Source: Rhizobium sp. R634
GTDB taxonomy: Bacteria > Pseudomonadota > Alphaproteobacteria > Rhizobiales > Rhizobiaceae
Direction of reading: 5' to 3'
DNA length: 64,000 bases
Assembly (NCBI RefSeq): GCF_002211305.1
Contig: NZ_LOKW01000007.1
Span: 1-64,000 of the forward strand
Numbering within the stretch: position 1 is the stretch's first letter; each line of letters starts with the position of its first letter. The position numbers were made by a program, and so were the translations under genes. Under the pieces are notes generated by a model. It had not been told where the DNA came from. It was given only the letters and a program-made list of their open reading frames with translations, and did no database searches. Positions 37,250 to 46,637 of the stretch are shown piece by piece.

Positions 37250-37903
37250 ATGCCCGACACCGAAAAGCCGCTCTTCGGCCATCCCTGGATCTTCATCCGC
37301 GGCGTACCGTCGCTCAATTTCCTGCCGCCGGAAGGGCCGCTGGAAGTGGCCTTTGCCGGCCGTTCGAATGTCGGCAAATCGTCGCTGATCAATGCGCTGG
37401 TCGGGCAGAAGGGCCTTGCGCGCACCTCCAACACGCCGGGGCGCACGCAGGAACTCAATTATTTCGTTCCGGACGGTTATTCCGGCGAGGCCGACGACCT
37501 GCCGCCGATGGCGATCGTCGACATGCCGGGCTATGGTTACGCGCAGGCGCCGAAGGAACAGGTCGACAAGTGGACCAAGCTGGTCTTCGATTATCTGCGC
37601 GGCCGCGCGACGCTGAAACGCGTCTATGTGCTGATCGACAGCCGCCACGGCATCAAGAAGAACGATGAGGACGTGCTGACCCTGCTCGACAAGGCCGCCG
37701 TTTCCTACCAGGTGGTTCTCACCAAGACCGACAAGATCAAGGCGCCCGCCGTGCCGAAGCTCATCGCCGAGACGGCGGATAAGATCCGCAAGCGCCCTGC
37801 CGCCTATCCCGCCGTGCTGTCCACGTCTTCGGAAAAAGGTGACGGGCTGGACGATCTGCGTCAGGCGATCGCCGAAACGGTCGGCATCGCGACCTGGAAG
37901 TAG
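37250..37903 (+). CDS. engB: Ribosome-biogenesis GTPase YihA/YsxC
   Basis: 217 residues, essential GTPase for late large-subunit assembly. G1 GRSNVGKSS (37-45), G3 DMPGYG (91-96), G4 TKTD (158-161) and the C-terminal [14 protein letters not shown] are complete. The start at 37,250 has CGGAGG 12 bases upstream. The gene lies between yidC and, after the FAS1/sigma insert, argB, as is typical in rhizobia. A RIME-like element follows. Confidence 0.95.
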   Translation: MPDTEKPLFGHPWIFIRGVPSLNFLPPEGPLEVAFAGRSNVGKSSLINALVGQKGLARTSNTPGRTQELNYFVPDGYSGEADDLPPMAIVDMPGYGYAQAPKEQVDKWTKLVFDYLRGRATLKRVYVLIDSRHGIKKNDEDVLTLLDKAAVSYQVVLTKTDKIKAPAVPKLIAETADKIRKRPAAYPAVLSTSSEKGDGLDDLRQAIAETVGIATWK

Positions 37904-37916
37904 AGATCGCCTCCTG

Positions 37917-38050
37917 CCCTCATCCGCTGCCGCCACCTTCTCCCCGCCCGCGGGGCGAAGGAACATGCCGCGGCCTTCCGTTCCCCTTTAACTCCTCGCA
38001 GGGCACGTCCCCTCGCCCCGTTTTAACGGGGAGAGGGTTAGGGTGAGGGG
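37917..38050. repeat. RIME-like intergenic mosaic element, copy 3 (inverted)
   Basis: Reverse orientation relative to the copies at 5849 and 20,936: starts CCCTCATCCGCTGCCGCC and ends GAGGGTTAGGGTGAGGGG. It fills the gap between convergent engB and the fasciclin gene. Confidence 0.75.
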
Positions 38051-38100
38051 CGGCCATCCGCGCCAAGGAAAGGCCCTGCCTCTGCCAACAAGGGCGGGCT

Positions 38101-38658
38101 TTACGTTTTCGGCAACAGCACCTTATCGACGACATGGATGACGCCGTTCGACTGCTTGACGTCGGCGATCGTCACATGGGCGACGTCGCCGTTTTCATCG
38201 GTCAGCGTGATCTTGCCCATGCTTTCCCTGGCCTTCAGCACGCAGCCGCCGACGGTCTTGATGTCGTGTTCGCCGCCGTCGTCCTTGATCATCTTGGCGA
38301 CCGCCTTGGACATCGCGTCGGCCGCGACCACGTGGCAGGTCAGCACCTTGGTCAGCTTCTCCTTGTTTTCCGGCTTCAGCAGCGTCTCGACGGTGCCGTC
38401 CGGCAGGGCGGCGAAGGCCTCGTTGGTCGGTGCAAAGACGGTGAAGGGACCCTTGCCCTCGAGCGTGCCGACGAGGCCGGCCGCCTTGACGGCTGCGACC
38501 AGCGTCGTGTGATCCTTGGAATTCATGGCGTTCTCGACGATGTTCTTGTTGTCGAACATCGCAGCGCCGCCGACCTCTGGATTTTTCGCGTGGGCAGCGA
38601 AGGCTGCGGCCGACATGGCGGTGGCGAGCGCAACAGCGCGCAATGCAGATTTGGTCAT
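38101..38658 (-). CDS. Exported fasciclin (FAS1) domain protein
   Basis: 185 residues: a signal peptide (MTKSALRAVALATAMSAAAFAAHA|KN, near 24) and one FAS1 domain (NIVENAMNSKDHTTLVAAVKAAGLV, GPFTVFAPTNEAFAALP, GVIHVVDKVLLP). FAS1 proteins take part in adhesion or surface contact. The start at 38,658 has GAGGAGAAA upstream. The ECF sigma/anti-sigma pair 0.1 kb upstream on the same strand suggests control by that sigma, as MPT70/83 fasciclins are by SigK in mycobacteria. Confidence 0.92.
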   Translation of the reverse strand: MTKSALRAVALATAMSAAAFAAHAKNPEVGGAAMFDNKNIVENAMNSKDHTTLVAAVKAAGLVGTLEGKGPFTVFAPTNEAFAALPDGTVETLLKPENKEKLTKVLTCHVVAADAMSKAVAKMIKDDGGEHDIKTVGGCVLKARESMGKITLTDENGDVAHVTIADVKQSNGVIHVVDKVLLPKT

Positions 38659-38786
38659 GATTTTCTCCTCGGGCCGGAACTCGTCCGCCGGCTTGATGCC
38701 TGAGCGTCGTCCGGACATTTCGAACTACGGAAGACCGCGCCGAAGAGTTTCAGACAGGAGAAAGTGATTTTACGGCCGGCGCCTGA

Positions 38787-39506
38787 TTATGGCCGGCGCA
38801 CGCTGCCGCTTGCGACGACAGGGCCGGTCGCCTGTCCCGTCGGAGAGCCGCCGAAAGGTTCGAGGCTGACGGCAAGCTTGGCGCCATCGGCTATCTGAGC
38901 GCGCAGATCGGCTGGAATGACCAGCTCTCCGCTTTCACCCGGCTGGAAGACGCCGAGGGATTTCGGAATGCCGCTGCCCGGCACGAGCCAGAGTTCCAGC
39001 GATTTTTCCTCCGGCTTGCCAGCGGCGACCGGCACGATCTTCAGCTTGCCGCTCTGGATCTCGTAGGAGGCGCGAAGATTGATGGCGTTGTTTTGGCCCT
39101 CAAGCTCGGCCACCAGCGGCGTCGGCCCCTGCGGCTGCGGCACGACGCCTGAAGCGAAGATGACGGCGCTGACGGCGACGACGATGCAGGCGAAAGCCAA
39201 TGAGCGCCAGAAGACGGCGGAATTCCAGAGCCCTTGCGAGAAGGATGGGGGCTTTTCGCCGTCGCCGAATAACCGCGCCTCGATCTGCTTAAAGGTCTCG
39301 CGGCTAGGAGCGACGCCCTCATATTCGTCATTGAAGGCGGAGAGGTTGGTTTCCCAGCGGCTGACGATCGCAGCGAAGGTCCGGTCGTGGCGCATGCGCT
39401 CTTCCACCACCCGGCGATCCTGAAGCGACAGGACGCCAAGCACATATTCGCCGGCGAGGACCTCGTCGCGGGAGCGGTTTCCCTTGCTTTTGTCGGGCGA
39501 TGTCAT
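38787..39506 (-). CDS. RskA-like anti-sigma factor
   Basis: 239 residues. A cytoplasmic N-terminal part (LAGEYVLGVLSLQDRRVVEERMRHD) binds the sigma; one transmembrane helix lies near 98-120 (FWRSLAFACIVVAVSAVIFASG); the periplasmic domain (VAELEGQNNAINLRASYEIQSG, LELWLVPGSGIPKSLGVF) is the RskA fold. The ATG at 39,506 overlaps the sigma stop in ATGA, so the two are co-translated. It should hold the sigma at the membrane until a redox or envelope cue triggers proteolysis. Confidence 0.92.
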   Translation of the reverse strand: MTSPDKSKGNRSRDEVLAGEYVLGVLSLQDRRVVEERMRHDRTFAAIVSRWETNLSAFNDEYEGVAPSRETFKQIEARLFGDGEKPPSFSQGLWNSAVFWRSLAFACIVVAVSAVIFASGVVPQPQGPTPLVAELEGQNNAINLRASYEIQSGKLKIVPVAAGKPEEKSLELWLVPGSGIPKSLGVFQPGESGELVIPADLRAQIADGAKLAVSLEPFGGSPTGQATGPVVASGSVRRP

Positions 39507-40042
39507 CGTTCCATGCACTCTCTCAGTTTCAAGAGGCTGCGTCTGAGCCAGGTCCGCATCGTGTTCAGCGGCACACCAAACTGATCGGCCAGTTCCTGAT
39601 AGCTCAGCCCTTCGACATAAGCCCGTTTCACCGCGACCGCCCGATCAGCTTCCAACTCTTCCATGCAGGTGTCAATCCGCCTTCCTTCATCCTTCGTCAC
39701 TGTCTGCATTTCCGGGTCGGGGCCGGCATCGGCAAGATCGTAGGCGCTGTCCAGTTCGTCGGCGATCGGCTTGCGCGCCCGCATCAGGTCGATCGCGCGA
39801 TTGCGTGCAATCGCCGCCAGCCAGGCCGACGGCGCTCCCGAGGCCGCGGAGAAGCTCCGGGCACGCTGCCAGATGCTGATATAGACCTCCTGCAGGGCTT
39901 CTTCGGCCTCCGTGCGATCCTTCAAGATACGCAGGCAGATCGAGAAAAGTTTCGGCGCCGTCTGGTTATAGATGGCAACGAAGGCCTTGCGATCGCCGAG
40001 CGCGACGCGTCCGATCAGGTCTTTGATCTCATCGCCTTGCAT
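39503..40042 (-). CDS. ECF sigma factor, SigK-like
   Basis: 179 residues. Region 2 ([40 protein letters not shown]) and region 4 ([37 protein letters not shown]) are present; there is no region 1 or 3. The start at 40,042 has GAGGAA upstream; the frame is open 58 codons further but without homology. It is divergent from argB, with the RskA-like partner overlapping downstream. It probably transcribes its own operon and the fasciclin gene; the promoter motif was not identified. Confidence 0.92.
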   Translation of the reverse strand: MQGDEIKDLIGRVALGDRKAFVAIYNQTAPKLFSICLRILKDRTEAEEALQEVYISIWQRARSFSAASGAPSAWLAAIARNRAIDLMRARKPIADELDSAYDLADAGPDPEMQTVTKDEGRRIDTCMEELEADRAVAVKRAYVEGLSYQELADQFGVPLNTMRTWLRRSLLKLRECMER

Positions 40043-40185
40043 GCGTTCCTCATATCGTGGCTGCGCCGCATCGGACGGAAAAGTCCGCCGGCTCCGTGCC
40101 ACATACGAAAAACTATTGCGTGCTGGATTATTCCCTCTGTCAGAAACTTGCGATAAAAGGCCGCGATCAATTCTGCGGGGTTCCC

Positions 40186-41073
40186 ATGAACGAGTCCGAA
40201 AGCGAAATCCAGGCACGTCTTCTCGCCCAGGCGCTGCCCTTCATGCAGCGTTATGAGAACAAGACGATCGTCGTGAAGTATGGCGGCCACGCCATGGGCA
40301 ATCCGGAGCTCGGCAAGGCCTTTGCCAGCGACATCGCGCTACTCAAGCAATCGGGCGTCAACCCGATCGTCGTTCATGGCGGCGGCCCGCAGATCGGCGC
40401 CATGCTGAACAAGATGGGCATCGAATCGAAATTCGAAGGCGGACTGCGCGTCACCGACCAGAAGACGGTCGAAATCGTCGAGATGGTGCTCGCCGGCTCG
40501 ATCAACAAGGAGATCGTCGCGCTCATCAACCAGACCGGCGAATGGGCGATCGGCCTTTGCGGCAAGGACGGCAACATGGTCTTCGCCGAAAAGGCGCGCA
40601 AGACCGTCAAGGATCCGGATTCGAACATCGAGCGCGTCCTCGATCTCGGCTTCGTCGGCGAAGTGGTCGAGGTCGACCGCACGCTGCTCGATCTGCTCGC
40701 CCGCTCCGAGATGATTCCCGTCATCGCGCCCGTGGCGCCGGGCCGCGACGGCGCGACCTACAATATCAACGCCGATACTTTCGCCGGCGCCATTGCCGGT
40801 GCGCTGAACGCCACCCGCCTGCTGTTCCTAACGGATGTGCCCGGAGTGCTCGACAAGAACGGCCAGTTGATCAAGGAACTCTCGGTCGCCGAAGCCCATG
40901 CGCTGATCGCCGACGGGACGATCTCCGGCGGCATGATCCCGAAGGTCGAGACCTGCATCGACGCGATCAAGGCCGGCGTGCAGGGCGTCGTCATCCTGAA
41001 CGGCAAGACCGCCCATTCCGTCCTGCTCGAAATCTTCACCGAGCACGGTATCGGCACGCTGATCGTGCCCTGA
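40186..41073 (+). CDS. argB: N-acetylglutamate kinase
   Basis: 295 residues. It phosphorylates N-acetylglutamate in arginine synthesis. The N-terminal KYGGHAM (31-37) and HGGGPQIG (64-71) glycine loops, and the C-terminal [14 protein letters not shown] typical of arginine-sensitive, PII-binding types, are visible. The start at 40,186 has GGGG upstream; the frame extends 43 codons further without homology. It lies alone on the plus strand in a divergent pair with the sigma gene. Confidence 0.96.
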   Translation: MNESESEIQARLLAQALPFMQRYENKTIVVKYGGHAMGNPELGKAFASDIALLKQSGVNPIVVHGGGPQIGAMLNKMGIESKFEGGLRVTDQKTVEIVEMVLAGSINKEIVALINQTGEWAIGLCGKDGNMVFAEKARKTVKDPDSNIERVLDLGFVGEVVEVDRTLLDLLARSEMIPVIAPVAPGRDGATYNINADTFAGAIAGALNATRLLFLTDVPGVLDKNGQLIKELSVAEAHALIADGTISGGMIPKVETCIDAIKAGVQGVVILNGKTAHSVLLEIFTEHGIGTLIVP

Positions 41074-41080
41074 TTGAGGC

Positions 41081-41108
41081 TGCGCCCTTCACCAATGCGG
41101 AGGGCGCA
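41081..41108. terminator. Weak hairpin between convergent argB and PEP-mutase gene
   Basis: TGCGCCCT / AGGGCGCA with a 12-base loop; no T tract on either strand. Low-certainty terminator for argB. Confidence 0.35.
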
Positions 41109-41132
41109 CCTTCATGCTGCGTTATATCGGCT

Positions 41133-41903
41133 TCAAAGCTGACTATAGACCGCCGCCGCTTCCTGCTTCAGCTTTTCCATCATTGAGCGATAAGGCCCCG
41201 GGCCATAGCTGACGCGGCCGACGCCGAGCTTTGCCAGCGCTTTCACATCGGGGGCGCCGGCCCTCATCATGATATTGACCGGCAGCGACGATGCCGCGCA
41301 GATCCTTTCGATCAATGCGGCGTCGATCAGGCCCGGAACGAAGAAGCCGCTGCCGCCGGCGGCCGCATAGGCCCTGCCCCGCTCGATCGCCTCGTCCACC
41401 AGACTCGCATGCTTGGAAAGATCGCTCTCGGCGAGGAAGAGGTCCGTGCGGGCATTGATGAAGAAGGGAATGCCTTTCCCGTCCGTCATCTCGCGGATGG
41501 CGCGGATACGGGCCGCCTGCCGCTCGGCCGGATGGAGGCCGCTGCCGCCGACGACCCGATCCTCGAAATTGATGCCGACAGCACCAACCTCCACCAGCTT
41601 GGCGACATTGGCGGCAGCACCAGCGGGCTCCGGGGAATACGCACCTTCAAAATCGACCGAAAGCGGCAGGTCTATAACATTGGTGATGGATTTCACCGTC
41701 TCGACCAGCGCCGGCATCGGCAGCTTTTCGCCGTCGGCATAACCTTGCGCTGCCGCGACCGACCAGCTTCCCGTTGCAAGCGCCTTGGCCCCGGCATCGG
41801 CAACGGCGTTCGCCGTGCCAGCGTCCCAGATATTATATAGGACGACCGGATCGCCCTTCTGATGCAACGCGTGGAATGCCTTGGCTTTGTCAGTCTGGTT
41901 CAT
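41133..41903 (-). CDS. Isocitrate lyase/PEP mutase family protein
   Basis: 256-residue barrel enzyme. The N-terminal part (LYNIWDAGTANAVADAGAKALATGSWSVAAAQG), SVDFEGAY, NFEDRV and INARTDLFL place it in the PEP mutase/2-methylisocitrate lyase superfamily, in the subgroup that usually lacks the KKCGH catalytic loop of true isocitrate lyases. It might cleave or hydrolyse a small 2-oxo- or hydroxy-acid. Its ATG overlaps the stop of ada (ATGA), so it is translationally coupled with a DNA repair gene, a curious pairing. Confidence 0.87.
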   Translation of the reverse strand: MNQTDKAKAFHALHQKGDPVVLYNIWDAGTANAVADAGAKALATGSWSVAAAQGYADGEKLPMPALVETVKSITNVIDLPLSVDFEGAYSPEPAGAAANVAKLVEVGAVGINFEDRVVGGSGLHPAERQAARIRAIREMTDGKGIPFFINARTDLFLAESDLSKHASLVDEAIERGRAYAAAGGSGFFVPGLIDAALIERICAASSLPVNIMMRAGAPDVKALAKLGVGRVSYGPGPYRSMMEKLKQEAAAVYSQL

Positions 41904-42967
41904 GCCGTCTCCTCCATCTTTGCCTGTGCTCTGACCTTCTCTTCATGCCGCAGCAGCCACTGCTTGCGCCAGAGCCCTCCGCCATAGCCGGTCAGCGAAC
42001 CATCCGCCCCGAGAATGCGATGGCAGGGCACGATGATGGCGAGCTGATTGGCGCCGTTCGCGCGACCGACGGCACGCACGACCTCCGGCCGCTCCATCTC
42101 CCTTGCGAGATCGGCGCGCGTCTGACCGACCGGGATATCCACGAGCTTTGCCCAGACATGCTTTTCGAACGGCGTGCCGCCAAGCGCCAACGGCGTCTTG
42201 AAGACGGTAAGCCTGCCTTCGAAATAATCGCGAATTTCCGCTTCGATCTGGTCGATGACAGGCGTTCGGCCGATCGCAACGGAAGAACGGACACGCTTCT
42301 GCAGTGCCTCGAGTTCGCTCGGCAGTGCCTTGCGATCGTGAAACTCGAGAAGATGCAGATATGTCCGGTCGGCGACCGCGATCATCGGTCCGAGCGGCGT
42401 GTCGAACCAATCGGCAAAGAGCAGTTCGCGGTTCTGCGAGAGCGCCGGCGCTTTGCCGACGAGCCGCTGAAAGGCCGTCCGGAAGCCGCTCGGCGATTCG
42501 TATCCAGCCTCGATCTGCGCATCGATCACCCGCGCCCCATCGGCGAGCTGCCGGGCCGCCCCTCCAAGCCTGATATAGCGGACAATGTCGTGAAAGGTCA
42601 TGCCGAGCGCCCGCTTGAAGGCCCGGCGCACCGTCGAGGGATCAAAACCCCGGCGCACGAGTTCGTCCTCGCTCCAGCGAGCCTCAGGCTCGCTGTCCAG
42701 CCGCGCCAGCAGTTCATCGACAACAGGCTCCCTGCCCGGCTGCTCGAGCGGCCTGCAGCGCCGGCACGGACGAAAGCCGGAATGCATGCAGGCGGCGATC
42801 GTATCGAGGAAGACGGTATTTTCCCGCTTCGGCTTGCGCGCCGGGCAGGTCAGACGGCAGAAGATGCCTGTCGTCTTGACGCAGACATAGGCCTGGCCCT
42901 CATAATCGGCGCGGCGCGCGATCAGGGCGTCATAGAGCGTATCGTCGTCAGGGCGTTCGAAGAGCAT
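41900..42967 (-). CDS. ada: Bifunctional Ada: DNA methyltransferase/transcription activator
   Basis: 355 residues. The N-terminal domain has a Zn(Cys)4 site (Cys37, Cys41, Cys68, Cys71; GIFCRLTCPARKP and GFRPCRRCRP) accepting methyl from phosphotriesters. It is followed by an AraC-like helix-turn-helix (98-172) and a C-terminal O6-methylguanine transferase with PCHR (active Cys315). This is the full Ada architecture, so methylated Ada should activate its own operon. The start at 42,967 is 103 bases from the divergent HAD gene. Confidence 0.95.
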   Translation of the reverse strand: MLFERPDDDTLYDALIARRADYEGQAYVCVKTTGIFCRLTCPARKPKRENTVFLDTIAACMHSGFRPCRRCRPLEQPGREPVVDELLARLDSEPEARWSEDELVRRGFDPSTVRRAFKRALGMTFHDIVRYIRLGGAARQLADGARVIDAQIEAGYESPSGFRTAFQRLVGKAPALSQNRELLFADWFDTPLGPMIAVADRTYLHLLEFHDRKALPSELEALQKRVRSSVAIGRTPVIDQIEAEIRDYFEGRLTVFKTPLALGGTPFEKHVWAKLVDIPVGQTRADLAREMERPEVVRAVGRANGANQLAIIVPCHRILGADGSLTGYGGGLWRKQWLLRHEEKVRAQAKMEETA

Positions 42968-43070
42968 GCCGACTTTCTAGCACCTCGCGCCTGCCGCGTC
43001 CGCCGAAAATCGGGCGTCTATTTTTTCTTGTCGATTTCCCTGCGGTCGCGCCTGTGCCATAAGGACGCCC

Positions 43071-43787
43071 ATGACAAAGATCGACCGCACGCCTGAAAAA
43101 GCCGATTTCGAACACGTCACCGACTGGGTGTTCGACCTCGACAACACGCTCTATCCCCATCATGTCAATCTCTTCGCGCAGATCGACAAGAACATGACGG
43201 CCTATGTCGCAGCGCTCTTGCAGATGGAGCGGGACGAAGCGCGAAAGCTGCAGAAGCAGTATTATCTTGACCACGGCACGACCTTGCAGGGCCTGATGAT
43301 CCACCATGGCATCGACCCGAATGATTTCCTCGAAAAGGCGCATGCGATCGACTACTCGGCGCTGACGCCGCAGCCGGAACTCGGCGAGGCGATCAAGGCG
43401 CTGCCGGGGCGCAAGTTCATCTTCACCAACGGCAGCGTCAAACATGCCGAGATGACGGCCGGCGCGCTCGGCATTCTCGAGCACTTCGACGACATATTCG
43501 ATATCGTCGCCGCCGACTACGTGCCGAAGCCGGCGCAGGCGACCTACGACAAATTTACGGCCCTGAAGCGCGTCGAGACGAACAAGGCGGCGATGTTCGA
43601 GGATCTGCCGCGCAACCTGACTGTGCCGAAGGCGCTCGGCATGCAGACCGTGCTGCTCGTGCCGCGCAATCTGGAAGAAACTGTCGTCGAATGGTGGGAA
43701 AAAACCAGCGGCGAGGAAGATCACATCGATTTCGTCACCGACGACCTCGCCGCCTTCCTCGGCAAGGTGACCGGATCCGGCCGCTGA
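43071..43787 (+). CDS. HAD-family pyrimidine 5'-nucleotidase-like protein
   Basis: 238 residues. The HAD motif I is VFDLDNTLYPHH (about 25-36), motif II IFTNGSVKH, and motif IV near MFEDLPRNL. The C1 cap and the sequence up to DYSAL resemble yeast SDT1-type pyrimidine 5'-nucleotidases, which hydrolyse nucleoside monophosphates or phosphorylated intermediates. The start has AAGGA five bases upstream. It is divergent from ada with no shared operator visible. Confidence 0.88.
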   Translation: MTKIDRTPEKADFEHVTDWVFDLDNTLYPHHVNLFAQIDKNMTAYVAALLQMERDEARKLQKQYYLDHGTTLQGLMIHHGIDPNDFLEKAHAIDYSALTPQPELGEAIKALPGRKFIFTNGSVKHAEMTAGALGILEHFDDIFDIVAADYVPKPAQATYDKFTALKRVETNKAAMFEDLPRNLTVPKALGMQTVLLVPRNLEETVVEWWEKTSGEEDHIDFVTDDLAAFLGKVTGSGR

Positions 43788-43897
43788 CGGCATCACGTTA
43801 CGAAAGTTTCACCCAGCTTACCGATGTTTAACTGGGTCTTCCCGCCTCGTTGCCATAGCTTCTTTCGTGAGGGGACACCTTACGAAAGGGAAATACG

Positions 43898-44524
43898 ATG
43901 TACCGTAACAAGCTGATACTGGCAGCGCTTTCCTCCGTCCTCGTTTTCGGCGCTGCAGCCGGAGCAAGCTTTGCTGCGCCCGGCGACGGCCCGCGTCAGC
44001 ACGCCGGCAAGGGCCGTCCGGACTTCGGTGCCTTCCGCGAAATCACCTATGTGCGCATGCTCAAGCAGTTCGACGTGAATAAGGACGGACAGGTCACCAA
44101 GGACGAGGCGAAGGAAGGTATCGACAAGATCTTCGTCGCGATCGACACCAACAATGACGGGTCGCTGACACCGGGCGAAATCCGGCAATACCGGCAGACG
44201 CAGATGCAGGCGATGCGCGACCAGCGCAAGCAGAATGCCGACGAAAACAGCGACGCGAATGCCGCCGGCAAGACGGCGGAGAACAACGATCAGGGTCGGC
44301 CGCCGCGCGAGGGTCACGAAGGTCGTGACGGCCATCGCTGGATGCGCCATGGCGGCAACATCATGAACGCCTCGATCATGATGCACCGGATCGATACCGA
44401 CGAGAACGGCCAGATTTCCAAGCAGGAGGCCGAGGCCGCCATCGACAAGCTGTTCGTCCGGATGGACCGCAACAAGGACGGCGTCATTTCGATCGACGAC
44501 ATGCCGGACCGGCCATTCCTGTAA
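43898..44524 (+). CDS. Exported calcium-binding EF-hand protein
   Basis: 208 residues. A signal peptide (to about residue 27, SFA|AP) precedes four EF-hand loops: DVNKDGQVTKDE (59-70), DTNNDGSLTPGE (83-94), DTDENGQISKQE (166-177) and DRNKDGVISIDD (190-201). They are arranged as two pairs separated by an Asn/Gly/Arg-rich linker of about 70 residues. It is likely periplasmic and Ca2+-binding. AAAGGGAAA precedes the start. A perfect hairpin follows at 44,548. No partner is evident. Confidence 0.9.
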   Translation: MYRNKLILAALSSVLVFGAAAGASFAAPGDGPRQHAGKGRPDFGAFREITYVRMLKQFDVNKDGQVTKDEAKEGIDKIFVAIDTNNDGSLTPGEIRQYRQTQMQAMRDQRKQNADENSDANAAGKTAENNDQGRPPREGHEGRDGHRWMRHGGNIMNASIMMHRIDTDENGQISKQEAEAAIDKLFVRMDRNKDGVISIDDMPDRPFL

Positions 44525-44547
44525 GGCGGAACGAACCATTGGCTCGG

Positions 44548-44575
44548 CTCTTTCCCCGCGCTGGCGGGGAAAGAG
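44548..44575. terminator. Perfect 12-bp hairpin between convergent genes
   Basis: CTCTTTCCCCGC / GCGGGGAAAGAG with a four-base loop, in the gap between the EF-hand and LOG-family genes. No T tract follows on either side, so it may be a RIME-like core or a bidirectional terminator. Confidence 0.6.
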
Positions 44576-44614
44576 ATTCTCGTGCCTCTTCAATCGGAAT
44601 GCGGCGCTGAGCCC

Positions 44615-45481
44615 CTATTCGCGGCGTTCGTAGAAATCCTGCACGATCTTCCATGCAGCTTCGGCCGTCTCGACGAAGCTGATCAGCTTGACGTCGTCGG
44701 GCGCGATGGTGCCGAATTCGGCCAATGCGTCGAAATTGATGATGCTCTTCCAGAACGCCTCGCCAAACAAGATCAGCGGCAGGCGCTCCATGCGCCCGGT
44801 CTGGATCAGCGTCAGGCATTCGAAGAATTCGTCAAGCGTTCCGAAGCCGCCGGGAAAGACCGCGATCGCCTTGGCGCGCACCATGAAATGCATCTTGCGA
44901 ATGGCGAAATAGTGGAAGTTGAAGCTGAGCTCGGGCGTCACATAGGCGTTCGGCGCCTGTTCGTGCGGCAGCACGATGTTGAGGCCGATGGAAGGCGCGC
45001 CCTCGTCGGTCGCGCCGCGATTGCCTGCCTCCATCACGCCGGGGCCGCCGCCGGTGACGATGACATATTCATGGAAGTCGAAGGTCGCCGAATATTTCGA
45101 GCAGAGCCGGGCGAATTTGCGCGCCTCGTCATAATAGACGGATGCCGCCTCCAGATTGGCGCGCTGGACATCATTGCGCGCCGCCCAGGCGCTCTGGCCG
45201 GGAGCGGGAATGCGGGCGCCGCCGAACATGACGACGGTCGAGCGGATGCCGCGTTCGGTCAGCATCATCTCCGTCTTCAGGAGTTCCAGCTGCAGGCGGA
45301 TCGGCCGCAGCTCCTCGCGGCAGAGGAAATCCTCATCGACATAGGCAAGGCGATAGGCAGGCGACATCGTCTGCGGCGTCTTCGGCACGGCCTCGGCGCG
45401 CTGCCTGTCGGTCGAGCTGCTCTTCAGCGGGTCCCATACGCCATCCTTGCGCCTAGAACCGCCGTTTCGTCCCTTCGCCAT
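44615..45481 (-). CDS. LOG-family (TIGR00730) Rossmann-fold protein
   Basis: 288 residues. The signature PGGFGTLDEFFECLTLIQTG and the glycine-rich VTGGGPGVMEAGNRGA are of the LOG/lysine-decarboxylase-like family, many of which are cytokinin-activating 5'-phosphoribohydrolases or nucleosidases. An N-terminal region of about 80 residues extends beyond the minimal LOG domain, as in longer TIGR00730 proteins. The start at 45,481 is chosen by family start (MAKGRNGG); the context has AAAGG. Its physiological role in this organism is not known. Confidence 0.9.
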   Translation of the reverse strand: MAKGRNGGSRRKDGVWDPLKSSSTDRQRAEAVPKTPQTMSPAYRLAYVDEDFLCREELRPIRLQLELLKTEMMLTERGIRSTVVMFGGARIPAPGQSAWAARNDVQRANLEAASVYYDEARKFARLCSKYSATFDFHEYVIVTGGGPGVMEAGNRGATDEGAPSIGLNIVLPHEQAPNAYVTPELSFNFHYFAIRKMHFMVRAKAIAVFPGGFGTLDEFFECLTLIQTGRMERLPLILFGEAFWKSIINFDALAEFGTIAPDDVKLISFVETAEAAWKIVQDFYERRE

Positions 45482-45674
45482 ATCGAAATGCCTTTCAGTC
45501 CTGCCGGCCTTAGTGCCGGATATGTCGCGATAACGCCTTGAATCCAGATTGATCCTGCCCGAAAAATCATTCCATTCTACGGGCGCATGCTGTAGAGCAG
45601 GACACAATCCCGCCAACCGCAATTCCGGAGACTGCGCCGTCTCCACGATAAAGATCGAAGTTTAAGGAATTCCC

Positions 45675-46535
45675 ATGAGCGCCACCGACCTCGCATCCCT
45701 CGAAAAGACCATCGAAGCCGCCTTCGACAATCGCGACAATGTGAACACGTCGACGAAGGGCGAGGTCCGCGACGCGGTCGAAGCAGCGCTCAATCTGCTC
45801 GACGAAGGCAAGGCGCGCGTGGCGACGCGCGGCGCCGACGGCGCCTGGACGGTCAATCAGTGGCTAAAGAAAGCGGTGCTCCTGTCCTTCCGCCTCAACG
45901 ACATGGAAGTGGTCAAAGGCGGCTCGGGCAATTCTACCTGGTGGGACAAGGTTCCCTCGAAGTTCGAGAACTGGGGCGAGAACCAGTTCCGCGCCGCGGG
46001 CTTCCGCGCCGTGCCGAACTGCGTCGTGCGCCGCTCGGCCTATATCGCGCCGAACGCGGTCCTGATGCCGTCCTTCGTCAATCTCGGCGCCTATGTCGGT
46101 GAAGGCACGATGGTCGATACCTGGGCGACGGTCGGCTCCTGCGCGCAGATCGGCAAGCATGTGCATCTCTCCGGCGGCGTCGGCATCGGCGGCGTGCTGG
46201 AACCGATGCAGGCCGGCCCGACGATCATCGAGGACAATTGCTTCATCGGCGCCCGCTCCGAAGTGGTCGAGGGCTGCATCATCCGCGAAGGCTCGGTGCT
46301 CGGCATGGGCGTCTATATCGGCAAGTCGACCAAGATCGTCGACCGCGCCACCGGCGAGGTGATGTATGGCGAAGTGCCGCCCTATTCCGTCGTTGTCGCC
46401 GGCTCGATGCCGTCGGGCAATGCCACGATGGCGAACGGCCAGCCGGCGCCGCATCTCTACTGCGCCGTGATCGTCAAGCGCGTCGATGAAAAGACCCGCT
46501 CGAAGACCGGCATCAACGAGCTGCTTCGCGATTGA
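45675..46535 (+). CDS. dapD: Tetrahydrodipicolinate N-succinyltransferase
   Basis: 286 residues. It succinylates tetrahydrodipicolinate in lysine/diaminopimelate synthesis. The left-handed beta-helix of hexapeptide repeats ([50 protein letters not shown]) is visible, followed by VVAGSMPSG. The start has TTTAAGGAATTCCC upstream. dapE follows 66 to 100 bases later on the same strand, so the two consecutive pathway enzymes are probably co-transcribed. Confidence 0.97.
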   Translation: MSATDLASLEKTIEAAFDNRDNVNTSTKGEVRDAVEAALNLLDEGKARVATRGADGAWTVNQWLKKAVLLSFRLNDMEVVKGGSGNSTWWDKVPSKFENWGENQFRAAGFRAVPNCVVRRSAYIAPNAVLMPSFVNLGAYVGEGTMVDTWATVGSCAQIGKHVHLSGGVGIGGVLEPMQAGPTIIEDNCFIGARSEVVEGCIIREGSVLGMGVYIGKSTKIVDRATGEVMYGEVPPYSVVVAGSMPSGNATMANGQPAPHLYCAVIVKRVDEKTRSKTGINELLRD

Positions 46536-46637
46536 TGACATCGGGAAATTGATCCGGTAAACAGGCGGGCGTCTTTTTGCGCGAGGCGGTCCTGCCTTGC
46601 CATGTCTTTGCCATTCCCGCTGGATAGTTCGACTGCC

